From Marchantia polymorpha subsp. ruderalis (Eukaryota; Streptophyta; Marchantiopsida; Marchantiales; Marchantiaceae): DNA of 64,000 nucleotides. The stretch is taken from assembly GCA_037833965.1 (NCBI GenBank), contig AP031352.1:6428501-6492500 (forward strand), written 5' to 3'. A program made the position numbers and the translations under genes. Under the pieces are notes generated by a model, which saw only the letters and a list, made by a program, of their open reading frames with translations, did no database searches and was not told the origin of the DNA. Positions within the stretch are counted from its first letter, which is position 1. Every line of letters starts with the position of its first letter. Shown piece by piece: positions 48,405 through 59,505 of the stretch.

Positions 48405-49089
48405 GAAACATGATTCGATTCTCTAGTGCAAGTTAATGACATAAAACAAATCATTTTTTCTTGAAAACGTTGAGTGTATATCATCAACCTCAGTGATTGT
48501 CCAGAAAACGTTGTACACAGTTGGATACGTTTGTGGGAATTGACAAGGAACACACTGGGAATCTGAATGATGTTATACATTTATGTTTTGTATAATACTA
48601 TCCAAGATTTATTCTACTCTGTAGTATAAATAATGTAGATGTTTGAGCAAACGTGTGTTCACACGAAAAAATTGAGTTGAATAATTATGATGTGTTGTAA
48701 TCTTTTAAACATTGCGTCATTATTAAAACTGATGCCATTCAAATTCTTGAGAAGGCTCATTCTGATTTTCTTTTTGATTGTCTGCTATTTGAAAAGTTCT
48801 AGTCACTCAAGAAAATGTTAAGCCATAAATAATTAAGTACTCAAGAAAATCCAACAGATTGGTTACATGTACAATACCAGAGAAACTCTAAATTGTGCTG
48901 TTATAATCATCCTGATTAAGTTCAAATGATCTGTTCGAAGATCTTGATTCAAGTTCAATATAATCAGATGTGTTTTCAATTTTATTATAAATTTTTGGTC
49001 CAATGAAACTGGCAGTTATCGTTAGTTTTTTCAGTAGCTTTACACCTTATTCAATATAATGCGTATTGCAAAATAAAGTGAGGTATTTG
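48405..49089. other. AT-rich DNA, nothing recognised
   Basis: About 0.7 kb with no open frame of note and no clear repeat before the inverted-repeat element that follows. Confidence 0.5.
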
Positions 49090-49674
49090 CTTGATGGGAC
49101 ACCATCCAAATGTAAATTGATGGGTCCTATCAAGTTTCAATTTACCCTATGGGACTCCACGGACTATGTGCTCTCGCTGAGTTCTAGTAGGTGTTCTAGT
49201 ATAGGTATGTTCTTGTACATATAAGTTCTAAAACGTGTTTTTGTAATAATATGTGTTCTTGTAGTCATGTATTATTGTACAAATATATTCGAATTTGTGT
49301 TTTTGCGATAGTTTGTGTGACGTGGCACTAGAGTTTTAACCAGAGCGGTCTTCACCAATAACCGGTCTGAAAGTCAAACAATGTGTAAGATACATCATGA
49401 AGATTTGCTTCCTTTCACAGCGATGCTCCCGGCAATTTTATTCACCACCGTTCAAACACATTGGAGTCAACCACTCGGCACTAATGGGACACAAGGTTTC
49501 ACCATTCGCTTTTGCAAACTGGACAGCTGTTCCGTTTATTCGACAGAACGCCGTCGTCTGTTCATACTAGAACAGTGTAATATACCCATCGGGTACATTT
49601 TACAATACCATCGGGTAAATTGAAACTTGATGGGTACCATCAAGTATTTTACTTTTGGATGGGATCCCATCAAG
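49090..49674. mobile_element. 585-bp non-autonomous element with long terminal inverted repeats
   Basis: The left arm (49090 to about 49154) and right arm (about 49608 to 49674) are inverted copies of about 65 bp with a few mismatches and small gaps. Shared blocks read inward from each end are CTTGATGGGA, CCATCCAAA and ATCAAGTTTCAATTTACCC. The interior has no transposase; an 81-codon frame at 49381-49623 runs into the right arm and is probably spurious. The exact ends and target-site duplication could not be fixed, so the superfamily is open. It is unrelated in sequence to the hAT MITE at 39.8 kb. Confidence 0.75.
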
Positions 49675-52600
49675 TATATATCTCATAATAAAAATTTTAA
49701 TACTGTTTTATGCTCTTTCATGTTTTGAAATTCTTTTCTTCATTAAAACTCTAAGGATATATTTTTGAAATATTTTCGTTAATTCGGTTATATAATTATA
49801 ATAACAATATATGCTTATTATTCCACATGCATATATTCAAAAACGAGTTTCATTTTATACTAATTTTCAAAAAAATTATAAAAAATAATCAAAATATGAA
49901 TGAAAGATTGATAAGTTGATTGAAACCAATATTTTGCATGAACATAGTTGTATACGTCTTAAATGGTCTAATGGATAGAAAATTTCGTTTCTCAAGTCAA
50001 AAGAATGGATTGCATCATAGATTTATACGAAATTAATTTGATCTAATTGTGTCATATAGATATATAATACATATATTAAGTTTAAAAAACAATTGCACAG
50101 CAGAATGTTTTGTCTAGAAAATTCAACTGCGGAGCATGTGAACATTACGTTTTCCTGATCATCCCACTACCAGATCGTATTCGTTATCTTTTCAAATATA
50201 TCAAACAGTAAGATAGCCTCCAAAGTGACGCAGCATCTTTGTTAGTCGCACAGATTCTCCATCATTTGTCACTTGAATCTTCGTGGAGCATCAGCAGGAA
50301 ATGCAAGCGCCGCGATTTCTTCATAAACAACGCCTTCAGAGTCGGGTCGGAAGGGGAGGAGTATGAGTATGAGAACACGTAGATGAGGTAGCGTCGATCA
50401 CAGTTGCAAAACTTCTGCATAGTATTGTACAATCTTCCTTGATGTCACGAGAGACGGTCTAACCCAGAATTGCAGGGTTTCTCTAAACTGGAATTAGAAA
50501 CCTGGATTCTTTCATTTGGTAGAGCAAAATGTGGAGCCCGTTAGAAGCAGCATCCGTGACCATAGCAGTCACGAAAATGCCAACAGTTTCGTGCCCGAGC
50601 TGGACAGTTGCAGATCTGCTGTGAATGTTGACTTGATTCAAGGAGAATGCGTGTTGGTGGTGGTTGTAACTAACCTAACAGCATAAACGTAAGGTAACCT
50701 CTACAGTACTATACATTGCTGGCATGATAGAGGTGGTGCTTGGCTCTGTTAAGAACTAGTTACTCGGGCTCAAAAGAAGTGCATGAAATCATGTATATAT
50801 GATGTAGGGGTTTTGCTGAAAAATCTGTTCACCTCTTAAAATCAGAGCTTGGAATGGAAGGAACGGTCTGAACTTTCTTTCGCCGTTCACTTCTTACTTC
50901 GTAGCATGATACTTGGTTTCTCCTGTTCACGTCTGCATCTTCTCATCCAGGGGTTCATAGGTGCTCGATACGAATTGTTCAGAATGTCTGCTGCGAAATT
51001 CTAAAAGCACTTGCGATGACGAGACGCCCATTTTGAGCTTGGAATAGAAGGAACGGTCTGATCTTTCTTCGGCCGTTCACTTCTTACTTCGTAGCATGAT
51101 ACATGGTTTCTCGTATTCACATCTGCATCTTCTCATGCAGGGGCTCATAGGTGCTCGATACGCACTGTTCAGAATGTCTGCTGCGAAATTCTAAAAGCAC
51201 TTGCGATGACGAGACGCCCATTTTGAGCACCGGAGTCCTAGTTCTATCTAGGAATTGCTTGATACAGTCCGTACCAGCTGTAAAGCACATAGCTATATGT
51301 CGAATTCAAGGATAGTAGTGTTTAGTTACATACTGAGAATCAATTGTGCAGCATGTCAAGTGGATTTACCTCTGGTTTGTAATACATTTTATCAACCATT
51401 GCTGCCTGGTCTGATGAATTGATATTATGTGGTCTATGGAGATCCTTTCAAGTTCTGTGTGGGATGAAAGAGCAAGCGAACCTGCCAATATTAAGTTTCC
51501 AGTAACGAGGGTTTGCCTTTCGCCTCGTAAAGTATTGAGTGCTTGTATTGTGAGTAATGTCTTTGGTTTATTACCGATGTAAGGAAACCTATTTGCGGAT
51601 GACAAAGTCTGATCCCGATAACTGTGTGATTATTGACATGAACACTTATAAGAGTGCGGGTATAACAATTGATTATGGTAAATAGTAATAGACCAAGCCC
51701 GGGGGACCCAAAGCGTGAAAAGGCTGAAAAACATGTTCACGTAGGTAGAATATTCTTTGATGCTCTTGCATATGAACTTTTTGTATAAAACGTGCAATAT
51801 TAAACTTAAAAAGTATAACTACATTTGATTAATTTTCATCACTAAATTTGCCTTTAGACAACATAAATTCTGCTGATATTGGTCATTTGAAAATTTTTGT
51901 AAGTAGAAGCTTATATATGATTTTAAAAAACGTCTTGGAATTTTTTGAACTTGAAATAATATCAGGCGTAAAATGATCTTTGAACTATCAAATTAACGTA
52001 ATGCAGAATATTACTAACTCAAATAAATACGTGTGGCTATGGATACGAATTTATTAATAAAGAGTAAATTTTGACTGCATTGTGTCTATTTTTTGTCTGG
52101 AATTGAAACAAATCTATTTCTTCATACTCTTCAGAATTTACTTATTTTTGAAAATCGAAATTAATGCAATAACTCTGAATTTTCGAGAAAAACTTAGACT
52201 TTATTCTTCTCCATTTAGATGGTATGCATTGAATATTATATTTCTATCACTAAAAAAACTGACTGTAAATCATCATTGAACACATGTAACCATAGATTGA
52301 AATAAAGGATTGCAAAAACAAGTTGTGTGGAATGAAAAGCAAATTTTTTTAAAATATTCTACATGAATTGTTTTCACCTGTGAATTTAGGTTGACATTGT
52401 GAAAACATTCATGTAAAGAAGGTTCATCGTTAATTTCTAAAATTTTTAGTTGAGTTTTTGAAACTCTAAAGTGTCTTAATTTAAGTGGTTATAGTCATTC
52501 TACATAGTTTATAAAGACAAATTTGTAATAGTGAAAATAAGTATTCATACTAATAGTTTCTGGATGGCTTTTCCGTAATGATGAAATTGAAAAGGAAAAA

Positions 52601-53834
52601 ATATACCAAATCTTGCAAACACTTGCAAGTGATATCATTTTTGAATCAGAGTTCAAACTCTGCTGTCTACCTGAATATTTGAAGTTTGGCGTGAGTAGGC
52701 CGCAGGGAAGTATTTACTTCTTTTCAAAGTTTCCCACTCTTCCTTCCAGTTACTCACTGCGACACAATACATGACGTTGCTCCTCAAAGCCTGTGGGCTG
52801 AGTTAGGGCCCAAGAAGAATTGTATCTACGCAAGCCAAAGTTGATTTTAACATAATGATTGAGTTTTCACAGAATGTTTTTAAATTCTCTATCTGGAAAG
52901 TTGATGAGAATATAAATTGAAAGGTATGCAAGGGTTAAAAGTAGGGGGGAAAAGTTTTCGACCGTTATGAAGAGCTATATACATAATTTAAAGGGACTTT
53001 GTAAAAGAGGTCTATACATGTCTTAAAGGGAAAAAATATTTCCGATTCCCTAAATTTACTTCTTTCAAGCTGCCTCGGAAAGTTTTGAGGGTAAATCCAG
53101 TCATAATTTTTCTAGAAAATTTGATCTGACCCAGAACATATGTTGGACTACTAGATTCTGGATAATTTAAGAAAATAATTCTTTTCAGGAACAAAGTTTG
53201 CTTTTAATCGTCCCAGTAGCAATGAAACTGACATAACAAGGCATCATAATAGTGACAGCTCCGGCAATTTGTAAATTTTCAGCAGAACAGTTCAGCTTGC
53301 AATTCGTGCTGAGAAGATATCGACATTTAAGCGTGAACTCGAACCCTTTTCCCCTCCGAACATTTGGTAGCATTTGGCATTTAAACAACTGATTGTCTCC
53401 GAGATGAGAGGCCCAGATATGTATGTAGGTTACAACGATTACGTTACGAATGCAGAGTACGTAGAGTGATCATTAGCAACAGGAACCATCAACAAAATTC
53501 GTCTGAACGTGAAACCCTTTACATAGTTTTATTTCGGGAAAAATTGGATCGGTGTATGCAATCTATACTCTGCAGTAGCTTTGCTAACATCAGGAGGTGT
53601 TGATCGGTTGGAATCAATGAGAGAACCTATTCCAAAATAAATGTTTTGGTTCCCGTGCAATTGCTCTGTCAAAAGGACGCTACTGGTAGCTTCCACTTGT
53701 GGGCCTACCTATATCATACAACATCATCGGTTTTATGAAGAACTGCCAGCATCTGTTATGTGCTCGTGGATTTGTCGTAGAAGATGCAGCCTTCTGCTAG
53801 ATGATAGATTTGTATTTGCTGCCATTATCTAGAC
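49675..53834. other. 4.2-kb mostly AT-rich region, no gene recognised
   Basis: AT-rich from 49.7 to 50.1 kb and 51.7 to 52.6 kb, more balanced between. Apart from the 190-bp tandem duplication at 50845-51224 I see no structured feature. Open frames stay below 80 codons. Confidence 0.5.
50845..51224. repeat. 190-bp tandem duplication
   Basis: Two adjacent copies (50845-51034 and 51035-51224) both begin GAGCTTGGAAT and end ACGAGACGCCCATTTT. They differ at roughly ten positions by eye. A partial third start (GAGC) follows. Neither copy codes for a protein I recognise. Confidence 0.9.
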
Positions 53835-55040
53835 CTATGTGTTGGTAGGAGAGGCTGGACTTGTGGGCGTTGTGCTGGTGGAGTTGTCGTAAGAGATCCA
53901 GCTTTCGTCAAACACTTTCTCATAGCTGTAACCGAAGTCTTCCGTGCTCAGGGAGTCTCTGACTTTCACACTCCTCACGACAGCATTTTCATCAAAGAAC
54001 AAAAACTCTGCGTCCAGCCAATCTGGCGTGGACGGGTCTGTTCTGCTATTACCCAGCTTCTGCCACACATCCCAGAGCCTTTCCAGATTAGAGTGGAACA
54101 CATAAAAGATGGGATCTTCTGGCGCGTGTGTCGTCAATGCAGTCGAGCCTCCTATCCAGCGGTGAACACTGTTGTGGGGAAGGAACTCCAGAGAGCCTCC
54201 TCCATTAATATCGAGATTCTGGGGGTCTCCGTGCTTGAACTCCACTCCATGAAAATCCAAACTAGTGTTGCCCGCCGCCATCGCCCTGTGCATCAGTTCG
54301 CGGTTTCTGGGAACCGCCACGCTCGCAAAACGCAGAGGAATATCACTCCGATTGAGAACCGTCAAGTCCAACGGAAGGTTTGCAATGAAGGGTCTCTCAG
54401 ATCGGTTGGCATGGAATGTGGACTTGGAAGGGTCGCTGTAGAGCTCGGGGAAGAGGTATCCCTTTCTGTAGCAGCCGTCTTTGCCATGGCTCTCGCCATC
54501 GACATTGTTATCGAAATTCCAGAAGTGTAGACTGAATGTGGTGTCGTTGAGCAGCGACTGGAGAATCCTCTCGTGAAAGTATATGAACTGCCGGTGCCAA
54601 GGAGAGAAGTACCAGTTGAAATGCACATCAATGGTGAGGTTGGCAGTGCCATCCTGGATGAAAGCGCCGCTTCCATAAGCACAGTGGAGGGCATTCTGCT
54701 GGTAGAAGGAGCGAGGGTCGTCCATGGGCAGAGCTTTCATCAGATCATATGCTCTCCAGAGTTGTTCGCTGTAGATTCTGAGCTCGTCGCCAGCCAAGCA
54801 TTGCAATGCCTTTCTGACTCGATGCGGCCCAATATGATCACGTTTGGGGATGAATTCGACGATGGGACCCTTGGTGTAGGTGGCAGGAGGGCAACAATGA
54901 GTAATCTCGCCGAAGAAATTACCTGCGTGGCAAGTATCTAAAGTAGTCTGCGTGAGGCGGATGGGCGCCGACTGCACAGATCCCCAGCTGCTAGTCCAAG
55001 CTACAAACAGGAACAAAACCAGTAACTCCTTTGACTTCAT
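53835..55040 (-). CDS. PPO: secreted tyrosinase-type polyphenol oxidase, copy 1
   Basis: Type-3 copper oxidase that should convert phenols and diphenols to quinones. Single exon, 401 aa. A signal peptide ends near residue 25 and six N-x-S/T sites (134, 166, 212, 230, 258, 386) support the secretory route, unlike the thylakoid targeting of most flowering-plant enzymes. CuA ligands are His119 (LHCAYG), His140 (DVHFNW) and His149 (SPWHRQF). CuB ligands are His289 and His293 (LPHNSVHRW) and His316 (FYVFHSNLERLW). The Cys that normally forms a thioether with a CuA His (second Cys of HCAYC) is Gly123, and the usual HH in CuB is FH. The PPO1_DWL domain is present (PDWLDAEFLFFDE, 339-351; VKVRDSL). 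The KFDV domain is absent; the protein ends in a Thr/Ser/Pro tail. The ATG at 55038-55040 is the first in frame. Confidence 0.93.
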   Translation of the reverse strand: MKSKELLVLFLFVAWTSSWGSVQSAPIRLTQTTLDTCHAGNFFGEITHCCPPATYTKGPIVEFIPKRDHIGPHRVRKALQCLAGDELRIYSEQLWRAYDLMKALPMDDPRSFYQQNALHCAYGSGAFIQDGTANLTIDVHFNWYFSPWHRQFIYFHERILQSLLNDTTFSLHFWNFDNNVDGESHGKDGCYRKGYLFPELYSDPSKSTFHANRSERPFIANLPLDLTVLNRSDIPLRFASVAVPRNRELMHRAMAAGNTSLDFHGVEFKHGDPQNLDINGGGSLEFLPHNSVHRWIGGSTALTTHAPEDPIFYVFHSNLERLWDVWQKLGNSRTDPSTPDWLDAEFLFFDENAVVRSVKVRDSLSTEDFGYSYEKVFDESWISYDNSTSTTPTSPASPTNT

Positions 55041-55362
55041 CACTGTGCCTCTCGTCAGCGGAGCTCAGAGGAGGTCCTTGCTCCCACGACCTTCGAATAT
55101 CCGTCAACACTGAAGCGAGTGCTCAAATACTTGAGCTCAGATGTGAATTCAGAAGTGACGGCGGGATCGGCAGCTCCTACTATTGGAATCGTAACCCGGA
55201 CTGGATCGGTCGGTCTCGTCCTGCTTCAATCTGCGTCTCTGCGTCCCTCATTCCAATCGTGCTTGCATCGGGCCAGAACTCGATTACAGCAGACGGGATC
55301 TGATTTGAAGAGGCTACGAGTTGCGGGACTGAAAATGAGTGTGAGAACGAGGACGGGGGGCG

Positions 55363-55370
55363 CTTATAAA
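55363..55370 (-). promoter_or_regulatory. putative TATA box of polyphenol oxidase copy 1
   Basis: The minus strand reads TTTATAAG in a GC-rich setting, 323 bp upstream of the start codon. The second copy has the same octamer at a similar distance (300 bp). Confidence 0.5.
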
Positions 55371-56404
55371 CGGACGCCCCCCGAGTCGAGTCGCGGTCCG
55401 ACGCGCGTCGCAGACCGGCGCGGCGCATGTCGGGTCTCTGGGAGCGGGGTCCGTTAACTGGGCGCACGAGACTGCGGGGACTACCATGCTCATGTCAGCA
55501 GGGAGGAGAACGCGCTTCGAAAGGGAACAGACGGGAACGGGACCACTCGGTCACTTTGGACTTCGGACCCCGGAAGTCAAATCCTCTGACCTCCTTGTCG
55601 GAGTCAGCAGAATTGATAATTCCAGTCGTCTCTCTGGAGATGGAATGCGCTTTCCATCTTTCTGCATATGGTGTCCTGGAAAGTCTGGCGCAGTGATTCG
55701 TTCGCCGATCTCTAATTTATTGCGAGATGGGGGAAAGGTGCAGCCGTAAGGTAAAGGGAACTGCGACTAGGTAAAGCGTATACAAGCCAAGCCTAGTGTC
55801 CAGATAAACCTATGCCCGAATGACGAGGCAAAGAGCGTCAATGTCATTCTCGTTATGAATTGGTCCTCTATGTCATCCACTCGCTACACGCCGCATGCAA
55901 GTTAAAAGATCTCTTGTCAGCAGGATCGCCAACAAGAATTTCGTAGCATATGATGTCAATCTTCCTACCTAGAGGTTAGTCTCATGCAGATTATAGTGCA
56001 AATCTCACCCTCGAAAGAGATTTATATGCAAGGGGTTATTTTGTATATGATAAACCCCTTGTGATGACGTTATGTTCGTTTCCCAACCAATGTATTCTTA
56101 TAAAGAACAAACTGAAGAAAATGTGATTACCATGTTTTGATAGAAAGCAAGACGAGAGGTTATAAAAGATGTAACCAGAACTATTCCAACAGTTAAGATT
56201 CAGATTGTAAGTGAAGACACATTCGAAAGGCCCATAGCAAAATGTGAGATTTTTTTTTATAGATTAGCGATGCTTCCAAGTTGAATGTATGCGCAAATAT
56301 ATTTTAAGCATTGTTGCAACATGGAGTCTTTTAGAAAGCCGAAGTATTGTACTTCAAATTCTCATTTAACCTTCAGCCCATTTGAATACCAAAGCAATAC
56401 TATT

Positions 56405-56444
56405 TATATTTATAGTTATTATATATATAATAACTATAAATATA
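56405..56444. repeat. 40-bp perfect AT palindrome
   Basis: TATATTTATAGTTATTATA is followed, after a TA centre, by its exact reverse complement. It could extrude as a cruciform; no function can be assigned. Confidence 0.85.
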
Positions 56445-58037
56445 ATTGGAATTCTACTCTTGAGTTTCGATGTAGATTTATTGTGAATTTTGTAATATAA
56501 ATGGGTGGCTGCTCAAGGAATAAATAAATTAATCACATATAGTGTTATTTTTATTCATATTTTATTATTTCTATTTTATCCATAAACGGTAATTATATCA
56601 GATGATATTTCTTCGTATTATGCTTTTAGATTTTTTATACATAAGTAAAAATTTAGATGCAATGGTACCAACTCACTACCTCCATGGTTTCTACTTTGAT
56701 TCATTCATAGATTTATGAGACTTTTCAATCTTTTAGATTATTCTTTTCTACATAAAAAAAGTAACGAAACCAAAGCTTCAGGATGAAGGCTCTATGTTAA
56801 ATTGATCCAAAAATAATTTGGAGTGATTACTTTTATAACAAGAGAGGAATATCGATCTTCTTTTCCTTGAGTCTTTGGATTGATCTTTTCTCCATGAATT
56901 TAAGATTGAAGTTGAAGATAAACATTCACAAGGGAAGTGTATACACCAAAGAGTTGACATAAACATTACATGGTTTATGGCACCTTGTTATGTTCACGTA
57001 ACACACGTAATCGTAAATATTATTATTGAGGGTATCTATCAGTTTTCTTGTGTGGTGGCCGCCTATTTTATGTAACTGACCCTAGTGAAAATAGCTAGAT
57101 AGAGTTAACCAACACCCGAATCAACTCCTAACAGATATGTTTAATTTTTTTGAACAAAGTTTGCGATCTGTAATTTGTATATTGAAGCTCTCTTTGGTAA
57201 TAATCTTCAGCCTTACAACCTTATCGAATGGATATCCTAGATTATTATTGATTCCATAACATTATGATAAAGTCTATTAAAATTTGAATCTATAAATCTT
57301 AGAAACTTGTAAAGAAGCGTAATTAAATCACATAAATTTTCGTTTCTCATGTTACGCAGTTAAAAAGAATCATGACATCGATTAATATTAAGAAGGTTGC
57401 AAATTATTTGTACGTTTGAATCCTCACTCTTAAATCATTCATATTTACAATCAAATATCATCTAGCTGTTAAAAATTGGTTAAGCTTCTACAGTTATATG
57501 ATATTCTCTTTATATTTATTATAAGCGTTGAGTATCAGTAGATTTTTATACTTAAGTTCATGATCTAAGTTTCCGCATGTGATGCAATGTTTCTTTCTAA
57601 ATGGATAAGGAGAACAAAGTGGAGAAAAAAATAGATATGAAGATATGATTCGTCATAACAAGTTGACATCAGAGGAGCAACAAGGGTAGATCCCAATATA
57701 ACTTAAATAAAAAGTAAAATAATTTTCAAGATTGGAATCATTCAAACTATCTACATCAACCTTCTAGAAACAAGAGGATCACCCTTCGCCTCTTTACTCT
57801 TCACTGATGTACTATGTGTATTCGCGTGAATGGTCATTTGCATAGCACATTCATTATGAAAACGCTAATTGAATGTTATCAATCCTACCTGGTCGAGCTT
57901 CACTTTTTTTTAAGGTTGAAAAATTTGAGTTGTTGGAGTGATTCCAACGAGAGCAGTACAGTTGGATGATAAAGTTATTTCGAATTATATCAATCACCTC
58001 CAAGTATTGCTGATTTCTTTGTTCAAAAAATAACTTA

Positions 58038-58073
58038 CAGTTGTATAGGCCTGAAATCAGGCCTATACAACTG
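58038..58073. repeat. perfect 17-bp stem hairpin with 2-nt loop
   Basis: CAGTTGTATAGGCCTGA, loop AA, then the exact reverse complement TCAGGCCTATACAACTG. It is isolated in AT-rich DNA. Such a tight stem is too short for a plant microRNA precursor and may be the remains of an inverted duplication. Confidence 0.85.
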
Positions 58074-59052
58074 GTTTCTAATGTTTTCTAAAAGAAAATG
58101 CTTATCTCAAGTCAATAATTTAACATACAGTTCTTTAATAATATTTTAGTATTTTGTAAGATAAACTCTGGTTAAATACCGTGCAAGTGACTCAAGAGCC
58201 AACTTTTGCTATCTCCCAACCCACGATTGAGCGAGCCACTCGCAAGTGGTCGCCTTTGTGCCCTGAACTTTCAAATCTCTAGAATTTATCTTTGCTTTAC
58301 TTTGGATCATGTGAGTGAACTTTCTTATACATGTTATCTGGTCGGACAAGGTAGTCATAAGTTTCAACAAACTTTTCATGCATATATCCAAAGCGTTACA
58401 AGACCGAAAACGAACAGATGTCACATATTTATTGTCATATACTTGTACTGGGGCGATATTCAATGTTATATTATTCGTTGGTCTACAAGCATATGCAAGT
58501 TAGTAAATTATCTTCATGACACTTGGGGTCTCAATGTGGTGAGCACAGTTGTATCATTATGGACGATGCTTAAAGATAGCTCCGATTTTAGTTTGCACAA
58601 TCTGCAGCAGATTAGAAAGATCACTGTCCGGTACTCTTTAAAGAATTAGTCGTTTCGTCCTTCCAATACCCGGCCACTCAATGCTTTCAATAAAAGGTGA
58701 AACAATCTAAGAAGCATCCGGCTAGCAACCTTCTGTACCTCGATGAACATATGCAAGAAGTACTGAGCTTCGAGGAGTTCGGGAACGTAGGACCAGATTC
58801 GATCCTGAAATGTATTATACTATAATGTACTGTTCAAACAAACCCTGTTGTTTGTATGAACTTTTCATGAAGGACTTTTCAGAGAGAAAGGATTTGTCTG
58901 GCTTCGGTTCTGATCCAAAACTACGGTACATTGAATCTACTGAAAGGAGATATGTACATATCCAATCTCAATGAATACTCTTCCGCATGGACAGTCTTTC
59001 ACGCATGCTCTGTTTCAGTGAATTGGCCAACTGTGCACTTTTATGGGAAGGG

Positions 59053-59071
59053 TTCTCTCTCTCTCTCTCTT
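59053..59071. repeat. short (TC)n tract
   Basis: About nine TC units, 0.4 kb downstream of polyphenol oxidase copy 2 (which is on the minus strand). Confidence 0.85.
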
Positions 59072-59505
59072 ACCTCACGTTTGGCCTCTCTCAGCTTATC
59101 AACCATTGTGGGCTATTGATTCCCGGTCATGCCTGTGGGATACCAAGATGACAAGCCGAATGTGCACGACACATGTAAGGAATTAAAAGTGGCGAAATGT
59201 TCGCAATTTATTTCGAATTTGTAAGCATCTTATCGTAAAGAATGAGTTAATCGGTCTATCGAATGTATATGTTCGATTTCAGCTCTGAGAAATCCAGGGC
59301 TTTCTAGTCGAATTGAAAGAATGAAGAGTCTAATACTAAGTGTTGATTTTCATGTACTCCAAGTGCCTTGAAAGTCTCAGGAAAAGGATTGTAGTAGCTA
59401 AGTTGGATAATCTGGGATTCACTCCCGGTTTATCCAACTTTGACACTATCAATTAACATGTCATCAGTTGGATGACGGAATGAAAACTGCTCGCAGTATC
59501 TAGAC

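Larger units (their letters stand above)
55371..59505. other. spacer between the two polyphenol oxidase genes
   Basis: GC-rich to about 55.8 kb, then AT-rich. No gene was recognised. A 147-codon open frame at 58206-58649 has no ATG at all. Short palindromes occur at 56405-56444 and 58038-58073, and a (TC)n tract at 59053-59071. Confidence 0.55.

Noticed and set aside
54093..54941. Open frames antisense to polyphenol oxidase copy 1 (and the equivalents in copy 2)
   Set aside because: They mirror the strongly coding minus-strand frame and recur in copy 2 only because the genes are duplicated.
58206..58649. 147-codon open frame on the plus strand
   Set aside because: It contains no ATG, lies in AT-rich DNA, and its translation has no family signature.
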